Origin: Geotalea sp. SG265
GTDB taxonomy: Bacteria > Desulfobacterota > Desulfuromonadia > Geobacterales > Geobacteraceae
Reading direction: 5' to 3'
DNA length: 64,000 nt
Assembly (NCBI RefSeq): GCF_022808985.1
Contig: NZ_JAKZFT010000011.1
Coordinates: 61,542-125,541, forward strand
The notes below the pieces were generated by a model that was given only the letters and a program-made list of their open reading frames with translations, did no database searches and was not told where the DNA came from. The position numbers and the translations under genes are program-made. This document shows positions 40,717 to 48,065 of this stretch, one piece after another (within the stretch, counting starts at the first letter, position 1; every line of letters starts with the position of its first letter).

Positions 40717-41271
40717 TTACTCAGCAAGATACTGATACAGAGTTTCCCGGCTGATGCCCATATCACGGGCTATCTTTGCCTTCTTTTCGTTGTTGGCCAC
40801 CCTCGTCTTGATTTCAGCAATCTTTTCTGCGGTCATTGAGCGCTTCCGCCCCTTATATGCGCCGGCCTGCTTGGCAATTGCTATTCCTTCCATCTGGCGT
40901 TCCTTGATAAGTGCCCTTTCGAATTCTGCGAAAGCTCCCATCACCGAAAGCAGCAGGTTTGACATGGGAGAATCTTCGCCGGTGAAGGTGAGGTTTTCCT
41001 TGATGAACTGAACTGCAATGCCTCGGCCTGTAAGGTCTTTGACGATTTTTCTAAGGTCGTCAAGGTTGCGTGCCAGGCGGTCAAGGCTGTGAACTATAAC
41101 CGTATCACCTTCCCTGACGAACTGAAGCATAGCCGCCAATTCTGGCCGGTTCGTGTCCTTTCCTGAAACCTTTTCCAGAAACGTCTTATCTACCTGTACT
41201 CCGTCAAGCTGCCTGTCAGTGTTCTGATCTACACTGGAAACCCTCACATATCCAATTCTCTGCCCTTTCAT
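40717..41271 (-). CDS. Serine recombinase (resolvase/invertase family)
   Basis: A 184-residue small serine recombinase. The catalytic domain starts RIGYVRVSSVDQNTDRQL with the nucleophile in RVSS near residue 12, and continues with VIVHSLDRLARN near 59 and FAEFERALIKER near 113. The C-terminal helix-turn-helix (KAKIARDMGISRETLYQYL near 163) is complete. Such enzymes resolve cointegrates, invert segments or serve plasmid dimers. A promoter for it is visible at 41308-41336. Its location at the far end from the tyrosine integrase means the island carries two recombination systems. Confidence 0.93.
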   Translation of the reverse strand: MKGQRIGYVRVSSVDQNTDRQLDGVQVDKTFLEKVSGKDTNRPELAAMLQFVREGDTVIVHSLDRLARNLDDLRKIVKDLTGRGIAVQFIKENLTFTGEDSPMSNLLLSVMGAFAEFERALIKERQMEGIAIAKQAGAYKGRKRSMTAEKIAEIKTRVANNEKKAKIARDMGISRETLYQYLAE

Positions 41272-41307
41272 ATATGCCCCCTGACTTTTGCTTAACTGTC
41301 AGAATAG

Positions 41308-41336
41308 AGTCTATGACTTAAAAAGAAATGTGTCAA
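41308..41336 (-). promoter_or_regulatory. Promoter of the serine recombinase
   Basis: On the minus strand TTGACA (plus 41331-41336), 17 bases, TAGACT (plus 41308-41313). GTGTCAA here and TTGACAC at about 41358 form an inverted pair that could be recombinase subsites. Confidence 0.6.
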
Positions 41337-41450
41337 GTAATTTTATTTATGATTTAAAATTGACACTTTCCGGCATCTTTATTTTTGTCAGCCAAGGGTA
41401 TACCTAAACCTGACATTACCAATTCAGGAAAACAATAATTTTACAAAGGC

Positions 41451-41474
41451 TGTTCATCATCATGATGATGAACA
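41451..41474. repeat. Perfect 24-bp palindrome
   Basis: TGTTCATCATCA is immediately followed by its exact reverse complement TGATGATGAACA. It lies between the recombinase gene and the next gene's promoter, so it may be an operator or a recombination site. Confidence 0.85.
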
Positions 41475-41502
41475 AAATCAATATGTTACACAATTTTTTG
41501 TT

Positions 41503-41531
41503 TTGACATTGGGTTTTTCTTGCAGTAGTCT
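41503..41531 (+). promoter_or_regulatory. Candidate promoter for the 41557 gene
   Basis: TTGACA (41503-41508), 17 bases, TAGTCT (41526-41531). It sits 29 bases after the 24-bp palindrome. Confidence 0.4.
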
Positions 41532-41556
41532 CTTCCGAAAAACCAGGGAGGCAACC

Positions 41557-41760
41557 ATGCAAGATGTAAGCTTGGAACTATTGAGGGCTGGGGCTTATTC
41601 GGATTTTCTTCGAGACGAGATAAACAACCTACCCTCAAATGAACTTGGCCGGTTCATTATGACTAAAGAACAGGTAGCGGCTTTCGGCTGGATGCTTACA
41701 GACATCGGCTGTGCTATTCATTGCGTAGTGAAGGAGGTTGAAAATGAGGAAGGAAAATGA
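41557..41760 (+). CDS. Hypothetical small island protein
   Basis: A 67-residue protein, MQDVSLELLRAGAYSDFLRD at the start, largely helical, no recognised domain. GGGAGG precedes the ATG at 41557. Its last third and the start of the following frame are repeated at 42389-42538, so part of this gene exists twice. No function can be assigned. Confidence 0.6.
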   Translation: MQDVSLELLRAGAYSDFLRDEINNLPSNELGRFIMTKEQVAAFGWMLTDIGCAIHCVVKEVENEEGK

Positions 41761-41800
41761 AGCGTCTCCTTTTCTGAACGATGTTGACCTGGAAGGGGTA
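41656..41800 (+). repeat. Direct duplication, copy 1 (copy 2 at 42389-42538)
   Basis: About 145 bases match 42389-42538 with roughly 85-90% identity by eye, for example GACTAAAGAACAGGTAG and CTTTTCTGAACGATGTTGAC in both. Copy 1 holds the 3' end of the 41557 gene and a 5' fragment of the 42482 gene. Confidence 0.85.
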
Positions 41801-41809
41801 AAGCAATGA
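41744..41809 (+). pseudogene. 21-codon remnant of a duplicate of the 42482 gene
   Basis: Encodes MRKENEASPFLNDVDLEGVK then Q and stop. It matches the start of the 42482 gene (MTKENETSPFLNDVDLEEVV). GGAGG precedes it. Its stop overlaps the ART-like gene start by 4 bases (ATGA), so its translation may feed ribosomes into that gene. Confidence 0.6.
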
Positions 41810-42381
41810 GTGATGGACTTGTGCAGAATTATGGAAGTTGCAGCACACCCGGTATCCTGGACACGCACGAGGTCGCGGGGTTCATGACAAACGATGAAAT
41901 TTACCGTCAGCTTGTTTTGTGTAACTCATACACACGGATGGGGGTAATCCTCAACATGGTAAAGCAAATTGGGCCGGGTGAACTATGGCTCCGCATTCTG
42001 GGGGAGAACTGGACCGGTTGTGACAACATCTTTGATTACCAAGCGATATTAAAGCACTTGCTGCCTAAGTCAGGGCCCGTTACTGAGATGATGACGGCTG
42101 AAGAACTGGCCGTCTATGAGTTACTACCTGAAACGGTAACGATCTACCGGGGATGTGGCAAGAAAAACAGAAAAGGCGCTTCCTGGAGTCTAATTAAAGA
42201 TGTTGCCGCCAAATTTCCTTTTCTGAAAAGATACGTAGTTCCGTGCCCCATGCTCATCACGGCAACTGTGCAGAAATGTCAAATTATGGCGGTAAAACTT
42301 GATCGTAATGAATCAGAAATCATCACCTTTAGTCCCAGGATTGTGAAATCTGAACAGTTAAACTCATCCCACTCACCATAA
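41806..42381 (+). CDS. Putative ADP-ribosyltransferase-fold protein
   Basis: A 191-residue protein. The C-terminal half has the order of an R-S-E type ADP-ribosyltransferase: Arg in TIYRGCG near residue 112, a Ser motif GASWSL near 123, and the E-x-E-like NESEII near 170 after ITATVQKCQIMAVKLDR. This pattern recurs in small phage-encoded ART-like proteins. The N-terminal half (DEIYRQLVLCNSYTRMG) is helical and not recognised. If active it would modify a host or phage protein with ADP-ribose. It lies between the two copies of a 145-base duplication and starts inside the stop of a remnant frame, so it looks inserted. Fold assignment is inference from motif order. Confidence 0.55.
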   Translation: MSDGLVQNYGSCSTPGILDTHEVAGFMTNDEIYRQLVLCNSYTRMGVILNMVKQIGPGELWLRILGENWTGCDNIFDYQAILKHLLPKSGPVTEMMTAEELAVYELLPETVTIYRGCGKKNRKGASWSLIKDVAAKFPFLKRYVVPCPMLITATVQKCQIMAVKLDRNESEIITFSPRIVKSEQLNSSHSP

Positions 42382-42388
42382 TCACAAG

Positions 42389-42538
42389 CATTATTCTGAC
42401 TAAAGAACAGGTAGAGGCTTTCGGACCGGATGCTTACAGACATTGGCTGTGCTATTCATTGCGTAGTGAGGGAGGTTGGAAATGACGAAGGAAAATGAAA
42501 CGTCTCCTTTTCTGAACGATGTTGACCTGGAAGAGGTA
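42389..42538 (+). repeat. Direct duplication, copy 2
   Basis: Partner of 41656-41800. It carries a broken 3' fragment of the 41557 gene and the intact start of the 42482 gene. Small insertions near its left edge shift the first frame. Confidence 0.85.
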
Positions 42539-42733
42539 GTTGCCCGTCTGGCTGTTCTGAGCAATGCCCTGGGCTATATCCGTGATGGGGTGGGCCTACT
42601 GAAGCACCCCCTTGATTATTCCCAGGCTTACGGCTTACATAGCCTTGCTGGTGAAGTCTATGTTGACCTTCACAAAGCCGTGTACGGCATGACCCCAGCA
42701 GAAAAGGCTGAGGCGGACCGCCTGATAAAGTAG
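42482..42733 (+). CDS. Hypothetical small helical protein
   Basis: An 83-residue protein starting MTKENETSPFLNDVDLEEVV. It is predicted all-helical with LSNALGYIRDGVGLLKHPLD in the middle. The ATG at 42482 follows GGGAGG. It has the same layout as the next gene product (DLEEV...YIRD and DLVEV...VHDT), so the two may be distant paralogues. No domain recognised. Confidence 0.6.
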   Translation: MTKENETSPFLNDVDLEEVVARLAVLSNALGYIRDGVGLLKHPLDYSQAYGLHSLAGEVYVDLHKAVYGMTPAEKAEADRLIK

Positions 42734-42799
42734 GGACCACGCAAGAGCACTATAGCAGGCACCTTGTGGATGAAGCTATCAATGTTAAAGGAGGAGCTT

Positions 42800-43036
42800 A
42801 TGGAGCAACAATGGAACAGGCTTGAGGTTGATTTAGTAGAGGTTGCCGATGTGCTTGGGATGGTTCATGATACGTTGGTCTATTCGGTCGATCCTTCGCA
42901 AGCCGAGGTAAACCGGTGTGCAGCAGCGGTATCCCTTGCCATCTCTAGGCTGAATATTACGACAGGCAGGGTAGCCAGTCTAGTACGTGAATACGGTAAA
43001 GTCAACCGCCCGTCTGCCACTCTGGCGGAGGTGTAA
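42800..43036 (+). CDS. Hypothetical small helical protein
   Basis: A 78-residue helical protein, MEQQWNRLEVDLVEVADVLG at the start. The ATG at 42800 follows the strong site AAAGGAGGAG. An in-frame ATG at 42764 has none. It may be a distant paralogue of the preceding gene. A 364-base non-coding stretch follows it. Confidence 0.6.
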   Translation: MEQQWNRLEVDLVEVADVLGMVHDTLVYSVDPSQAEVNRCAAAVSLAISRLNITTGRVASLVREYGKVNRPSATLAEV

Positions 43037-43400
43037 GCCTGTTCCAGTCTCGTCTGTGATAATGGGCCATAGGCTTGCGATACGTGCCTATGCTTTGCTC
43101 TCTACCTGAATGTTTGAAATTCCTCCCCCTTAAGGGAATCCTCATCGTGAACGTGTAGCGATTCCCTACCTATTTTTTACTCCTCATTTTTTTTACATCC
43201 AAATAAAACTGAATAAAACCATATAAAACTGATTCAGAAAAATTCTGCAAATCTTATAAATAAGTTATTGACACTCAATTTATGTTGCACTACTGAAAGA
43301 ACGAGGCCGTAAAAGGACAATACACGTCTCTAGAGGCTGTACTAGGACTTGGTAATTGAACTTGATACATATCCATCATCGGAAAGAAAGGATTATTACA
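43037..43400 (+). promoter_or_regulatory. Regulatory region before the AlpA-like gene with 10-bp phased repeats
   Basis: No gene fits in this 364-base gap. Three direct repeats of ATAAAACY start at 43203, 43213 and 43223, exactly one helical turn apart. TTGACA follows at 43268-43273 with a poor -10 (TACTGA, 43291-43296) after 17 bases, as in promoters that need an activator. The repeats are likely binding sites for an island regulator. Confidence 0.45.
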
Positions 43401-43616
43401 ATGGATGTAAGGCAAAAAGAAGAGATTTTATTGAAGCTACCTGACGTGATTGGAGATCGTAAACGTGGGATTACCGGTTATTTGCCAATGTCAAAAAGCC
43501 GGTGGTATGCGTTGATTCAAAAGGGAGTATGTCCACCCCCGTTAAAAATCGAGTCATGTAGAGGCTCCTACTGGAAATTATCGGACATACAGGCTCTTAT
43601 CCAGGCAATGGAATAG
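43401..43616 (+). CDS. AlpA-like DNA-binding regulator/excisionase
   Basis: A 71-residue protein of the AlpA type. The core is GYLPMSKSRWYALIQKGVCP near residues 26-45, a winged-helix recognition element, then KIESCRGSYWKLSDIQALIQ. AlpA proteins of P4-like elements activate integrase/excision genes or act as excisionases. ATG 43401 follows AAAGGA. It lies just upstream of the replication gene, matching P4-like organisation. Confidence 0.8.
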   Translation: MDVRQKEEILLKLPDVIGDRKRGITGYLPMSKSRWYALIQKGVCPPPLKIESCRGSYWKLSDIQALIQAME

Positions 43617-43624
43617 GGGCAATC

Positions 43625-43891
43625 ATGACCAGACTCGAAGACTTTAAGACTACAGATATAGAACTTGCAGCGGCCATAATGACCGCATCAAAAGCTAAGC
43701 CACTGGCTATTATCCCCGGTTTAGACCTTGTTGAATTTGTATTCCCAGACGATGAAACGACACAGGCCGTAATCAGGAAGTATGCAGCAGGCACCCTTTT
43801 TCAGGAAGTCCGTAGGCTGGCCGCACATCGGAAATGGCTTTACCGGCAAATAAAGGAGGTTGAAAAGAAAGGCCGTGAGGTGCGGCCATGA
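43625..43891 (+). CDS. Hypothetical protein, DUF5659-like
   Basis: An 88-residue protein with the pattern of DUF5659: FKTTDIELAAAIMTASKAKP at the start, LVEFVFPDDE in the middle, RRLAAHRKWLYRQIKEVEKK at the end. This small family is common next to replication genes of integrated elements; its function is unknown. It overlaps the primase gene by 4 bases. Confidence 0.65.
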   Translation: MTRLEDFKTTDIELAAAIMTASKAKPLAIIPGLDLVEFVFPDDETTQAVIRKYAAGTLFQEVRRLAAHRKWLYRQIKEVEKKGREVRP

Positions 43892-46467
43892 CTATTGAGG
43901 AGCAGTTTTTGACCGCGATGCAGGCGGCAGGGCTTGAACCAGACTGCAGTATCGTGGCAGACGGGAAGCTTCACCGCTTCAGGGATCGACAGGACAAGGC
44001 CGGTTCACGGAACGGTTACTATACCCTTTTCAGTGACGGCATTCCTTCCGGTTCTTTTGGATCGTGGAAACTGGACATTAAAGAGACATGGAGCGCCACA
44101 CCTGAAAAAGCCATGACCATTGAGCAGCGCAAACAATGGCGGGAACGAATAGCCCGTGCCCGTGAAGAGAGAGAAAAGGCAGAAGAGGAGCAGCGCGCCG
44201 AGTGCAGGAAATGGTGCGGCAAGACTTGTAAAACAGCCAAAGACGCAACCGATGATCACCCATATCTCCAAAGGAAAGGCGTTCACTCCTATGGCCTGAA
44301 ATGTCTCAGAAATTCCCTCATAATCCCAGTCAAGGACATGGCCGGAACGATTCACGGGGTACAGTTCATCCGGCCGGACGGCGACAGGAAGTTTAAGGCC
44401 GGCAGCGCCAAGACCGGGCATTTCTTCACTATTGGTAAGGCGAAGGATAACACCGTTATTGTCTGTGAAGGGTACGCAACCGGCGCGAGTATCCACCAGG
44501 CAACAGGACGTTGTGTGATAGTCGCTTTCGATGTCAGGAACTTGCAGCCAGTTGCCGAGGTAATAAGAGCCGCACGCCCTGAAATCAAGATCATCATTGC
44601 AGCAGATAACGATGCATGGAAAAAGGAAAAGCAAGAAGACGGAACCTTTATCTACCTTGACGCGAAACCGGAAGAAAACACCGGCATTATCGATGCAACC
44701 AAAGCAGCCTGCGCCGTGGGGGGGTATCTTGCAAAACCTACCTTTCAGGATACCACCAACAGGCCGACTGACTTCAATGATTTACACCTGGCTGAAGGGC
44801 TTGGCCGTGTTAAAGAGTATATTGAAGCAGCACAGCCTGTACCTCCCCCTTCCTCTCCCAATAATATCCCCCCAGACGCCAAAATTGAAAGCCCTGCAGA
44901 AAAATCGTCTACAGACAAGGCCCCAGCGGAAACCGGGCATGATGAACCGCCGGCAGACAACCAGGTTGCCCCCGCTGATACCTGGGATGCTCCCCTGCTT
45001 TTCGGGGAGATCGACACGCCGGAGATACCGGCCCACCTCCTGCCGGGATACCTGGGAGAATTCTGCCAGGCTGTTTCTGACGCCACCCAGACGCCGCCGG
45101 GGCTTGCCGTCATGTTCGCCCTGGCCGCGGTCGCCGCTTGTCTGGCCAAGCGCTTTGAGGTGTCACCCTATGGAGAAGAATATTTTGAACCGGTAAACGT
45201 CTGGACTGTGACGGCCCTGGATCCTGGAAATAGAAAGACCGCCGTGAAGACCGCTATCACCGCGCCGTTGACAGAATGGGAACAGGAGGAGGCCGCCAGA
45301 CTCAGACCGGATATAAAGCGAATCAAGCACCAGCGGGAGATAAACCAGAAGGCTATTGACCAGATAAAGGCCCGTGCTGCCAAGGCCGACACCAGCGCCG
45401 CCGGGCGCGATGAACTGCTTAAGGAGATCACCGAAATTGAGGAAGACACGCCGGATGAACTGATAGCCCCTCGACTATGGACGGATGACACCACCCCTGA
45501 GCGCCTTCAGTCACTTCTCCTCGATCATGGTGAGCGTATGGCGCTCTTATCCGATGAATCAGGGGTATTCGAGGTCATGGGTGGACTTTACAGCGGCGGC
45601 AAAGCAAATCTTAACGTATTCCTTCAAGGACATGCCGGTTCTTCGGTCCGTGTTGATCGGCAAGGGCGGACTGTCATGCTTCACAGACCGGCGTTAACTT
45701 TCGGCCTCACAGTGCAGCCGGATGTAATTGCCGATCTGGGGAAAGGAAACAAGACGTGCTTCCGTGGGAACGGTACTCTTGCCAGATTCCTTTACTGCCT
45801 GCCAAAGAGCAGGATAGGTACCAGGGACGTGACGCAGCGGGTGGTAATAGCGAAAGAGGTGAAAGAGGCGTACCGCGCCGGGATCATGAATTTGCTGGCC
45901 ATAGAACCTGACCTTGACAGCAAGGGAAAAGAAAAGGCGCGGATACTGATCTTGGACACGGGGGCACTGGAAGCCTGGCACCAGTTCAGCCAGTATATTG
46001 AGGATCGGCAGGGACCGGACGGGGAATTCTACAGCTTCCAGGACTGGACGAGCAAGCTCCCTGGCGCAGCCCTTCGGATTGCCGGATTGTTTCATGTTGT
46101 GGAGCATGGCGCCGAAGTTTCCACCATCAACGCTCAGACCATCGAGCGAGCCCTTGACTTGTGTGAGCTCCTTATCACACATGCCCAGACTGCTTTCGAA
46201 ACCATGGGGAGTGAACCGGCGCAAAACGATGCGCAGATTGTGCTTCGGTGGATCATCGCCACCGGGAAACCATCATTCCGGCAGAACGAAGCGATAAAGA
46301 GCATGCGCCAGTTCAGGACTGTCGACCGCCTGGAGAAGGCTCTTAAAATCCTCACCGCTCGAAACATCATTAGCGAGCCATTCAAACGGAACAGCGGCGG
46401 CAGGCCCTCAGTGCTGTACGCCGTAAACCCGGCAATACTTCATCCGGCGCAAGTAAAGGCAGGTTAG
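43888..46467 (+). CDS. Replication protein: TOPRIM primase fused to a DUF3987/YfjI domain
   Basis: An 859-residue two-part protein. Residues 1-300 are a primase-like module: zinc-less N-terminus, HPYLQRKGV near 124, and the TOPRIM strands VIVCEGYATGAS near 190 and IIIAADND near 234 with the metal-binding Glu and Asp. A proline-rich linker spans about 315-365. Residues 375-850 resemble DUF3987/YfjI proteins; the loop LDPGNRKTAV near 446 takes the place of a Walker A motif, and LLSDESG near 553 takes that of Walker B. Such proteins replicate satellite phages and islands after excision, like P4 alpha. The iteron blocks just downstream are its likely origin. It begins at an ATG overlapping the previous gene. 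Confidence 0.85.
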   Translation: MTIEEQFLTAMQAAGLEPDCSIVADGKLHRFRDRQDKAGSRNGYYTLFSDGIPSGSFGSWKLDIKETWSATPEKAMTIEQRKQWRERIARAREEREKAEEEQRAECRKWCGKTCKTAKDATDDHPYLQRKGVHSYGLKCLRNSLIIPVKDMAGTIHGVQFIRPDGDRKFKAGSAKTGHFFTIGKAKDNTVIVCEGYATGASIHQATGRCVIVAFDVRNLQPVAEVIRAARPEIKIIIAADNDAWKKEKQEDGTFIYLDAKPEENTGIIDATKAACAVGGYLAKPTFQDTTNRPTDFNDLHLAEGLGRVKEYIEAAQPVPPPSSPNNIPPDAKIESPAEKSSTDKAPAETGHDEPPADNQVAPADTWDAPLLFGEIDTPEIPAHLLPGYLGEFCQAVSDATQTPPGLAVMFALAAVAACLAKRFEVSPYGEEYFEPVNVWTVTALDPGNRKTAVKTAITAPLTEWEQEEAARLRPDIKRIKHQREINQKAIDQIKARAAKADTSAAGRDELLKEITEIEEDTPDELIAPRLWTDDTTPERLQSLLLDHGERMALLSDESGVFEVMGGLYSGGKANLNVFLQGHAGSSVRVDRQGRTVMLHRPALTFGLTVQPDVIADLGKGNKTCFRGNGTLARFLYCLPKSRIGTRDVTQRVVIAKEVKEAYRAGIMNLLAIEPDLDSKGKEKARILILDTGALEAWHQFSQYIEDRQGPDGEFYSFQDWTSKLPGAALRIAGLFHVVEHGAEVSTINAQTIERALDLCELLITHAQTAFETMGSEPAQNDAQIVLRWIIATGKPSFRQNEAIKSMRQFRTVDRLEKALKILTARNIISEPFKRNSGGRPSVLYAVNPAILHPAQVKAG

Positions 46468-46509
46468 CAATGTGAGGGGAGGGGATATTATTCCTTTCCC
46501 CTTTTTCCC

Positions 46510-46674
46510 TTTCGTACCTTTTGTACCCGACTACAAGGAAGGGCAGATACAGAAAATGGCTTTTGTACCATCGTGAAGGGCTTTTGTGTAAATGCAGGGT
46601 ACAAAAGAGTATGTGAAAAATCAGAGAGTTACAGGGTAAAAAAGGCTTTTGTACCATTTGTACCTTTTGTACCC
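46510..46674 (-). repeat. Iteron block A (9-bp unit GGTACAAAA, mostly minus orientation)
   Basis: TTTTGTAC occurs exactly at 46519, 46561, 46647 and 46665, and GTACAAAA at 46599. Near copies stand at 46510 and 46656, exactly 9 bases from true copies, so the units run in 9-base steps. The block lies directly after the replication gene. Confidence 0.85.
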
Positions 46675-46691
46675 GGTAGGGAAATAAGGAA

Positions 46692-47048
46692 ATGGGATGG
46701 AGAGAAACGAAGTTGGCCGGTTCATCGTCGGCAACAAATTACCAGGCTGAGGGGAAGGACCGCCAAGCAGATCATAGGGATATACCGTTTAATGCTGAAG
46801 ATCATCAGCGAGCGATTGACAACCTGTTGGCGAAAATGAGGCAGCATGACCCTGGCGGTAGTTGCTGGCAATGGGTGTTGAAGAACCTGCACGGTAAATG
46901 GCGACAGTTGATGACCGCCCTGCATGAGATAGACGCGGCGTTTGAGCGGCAACGTGATGACCAGTTTCAGCAGGAAATTCGTCGGGCTGGTCAACTGTAC
47001 CGTGAATGTGTCTCTGGCTGGAGACGTGCAGCAAAAACCAGAAAGTAA
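46692..47048 (+). CDS. Hypothetical protein between the two iteron blocks
   Basis: A 118-residue frame rich in Arg, Gln and His (NAEDHQRAIDNLLAKMRQHD, WQWVLKNLHGKWRQLMTAL). No domain is recognised. The start is uncertain: ATG 46692 has AAGGA almost touching it, and TTG 46713 has GGAG ten bases upstream. A second overlapping frame exists, but this one has the more protein-like composition. Lying inside the putative origin region, it may be an accessory replication or control protein. Confidence 0.45.
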   Translation: MGWRETKLAGSSSATNYQAEGKDRQADHRDIPFNAEDHQRAIDNLLAKMRQHDPGGSCWQWVLKNLHGKWRQLMTALHEIDAAFERQRDDQFQQEIRRAGQLYRECVSGWRRAAKTRK

Positions 47049-47274
47049 AAAGTACGAAAACCCCAACAAAACCCAACATCTTCAAGGGATTACGTGCGCG
47101 AATATATATAAATAATGAAAATAAAAATCATTATTATTTATATAAGCTACAAAATTCACAAAAGGGTGACAAAAGGGCGACGGAATCGGAAGCTTTAACG
47201 AAGGTACCGCTGAGATAGTCAATAAATTTGGCGGGAAGGAGGGATCTGCTACATGAATACGACATAACTAAGGC
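47049..47274. other. AT-rich non-coding segment with a hairpin (possible unwinding element)
   Basis: TATAAATAATGA (47107-47118) can pair with TCATTATTATTTATA (47128-47142), allowing a 3-base bulge, in a stretch of almost pure A and T. It lies between the iteron blocks, where a duplex-unwinding element of an origin would be expected. No gene is seen. Confidence 0.5.
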
Positions 47275-47441
47275 GGGTACAAAAGGCATAAAAGGTACAA
47301 AAGCCCTTTTTGCTCTGCAACCCCTTAATTTTAAAGAATAACTTTTGCCCCCTTGATGGGTACAAAAGTACGAGGCCAAGGTACAAAACCCTGCTGTATA
47401 GAAAATAGCCGTCTGTGGGCAGGGTACAAAAGGTACAAAAC
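47275..47441 (+). repeat. Iteron block B (9-bp unit GGTACAAAA, plus orientation)
   Basis: GTACAAAA occurs exactly at 47277, 47295, 47360, 47381, 47424 and 47433. 47424/47433 are in direct 9-base tandem, and 47277/47295 are two steps apart with a degenerate copy between. All six have the same orientation, opposite to most of block A. Confidence 0.85.
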
Positions 47442-47463
47442 ATCATTGAAAAGGAGAATCACG

Positions 47464-48015
47464 ATGAAGACAGCGGAAGAATGCACCAAGAGCCGGAAAC
47501 AACTGGTGGACGCAATGAACTGGCTGGACAACCGCAGACGAAATGCGGGAGAACGGATTGCGGAGATAGAGGCAGGCTATCCGCAGCTTCTTGTCCTCGT
47601 TGCCGAAGGTGAACGGGAGGAGAGGGAGCTTGACGACCTGCAGGCGGAGCTGACCAGGTTGCGTGGAATAGTTGCTGAACCTATCGACAAGGCGAAGGCG
47701 CTTATCACCGGCAAGGTGAAGGTGGTAGACGAAAGCCTGCAGAAGATCCGATCTATTCAGAGCAGCCGCAATGAAGACCTTGAGTTCCGCAAGTTCTTCA
47801 ACGAAATCTTGCGGAAGGGGCAATGTAGCGTAAGTGAAGAAGAGCGCTTGCGCAACATGGCGGGGGCTGCACGCAAAGCCTTGATTGACCGCTTGTTCGC
47901 TGAGATGGGCGAATACCACTTTAGGGCAGCCGGTCCCGGCGCTGTACGGTTTGAAGATGTGGTAACCATCCAGCCTTTTTCGGAAGAGCCTGATACCGGT
48001 GTCATCATGGCTTAG
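47464..48015 (+). CDS. Hypothetical coiled-coil protein
   Basis: A 183-residue protein. Residues 5-115 are heptad-like (NRRRNAGERIAEIEAGYPQ, REERELDDLQAELTRLRGIV). The C-terminal part, RKFFNEILRKGQCSVSEEER, is helical. ATG 47464 follows AAGGAG directly after iteron block B. No family is recognised. It forms a same-strand group with the next genes. Confidence 0.65.
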   Translation: MKTAEECTKSRKQLVDAMNWLDNRRRNAGERIAEIEAGYPQLLVLVAEGEREERELDDLQAELTRLRGIVAEPIDKAKALITGKVKVVDESLQKIRSIQSSRNEDLEFRKFFNEILRKGQCSVSEEERLRNMAGAARKALIDRLFAEMGEYHFRAAGPGAVRFEDVVTIQPFSEEPDTGVIMA

Positions 48016-48065
48016 CCCGAGTTCACAACGATTGCCGCATAGCAAAAATAACAAAGGAGATCATC

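Noticed and set aside
47006..47218. 70-codon frame covering the AT-rich hairpin
   Set aside because: Lys/Asn/Tyr-rich composition follows the AT content; it overlaps the 46692 gene and has no ribosome site.
46510..47441. CRISPR array
   Set aside because: The repeated unit is only 9 bases, occurs in both orientations and lacks regular 30-40 base spacers; no cas genes are present.
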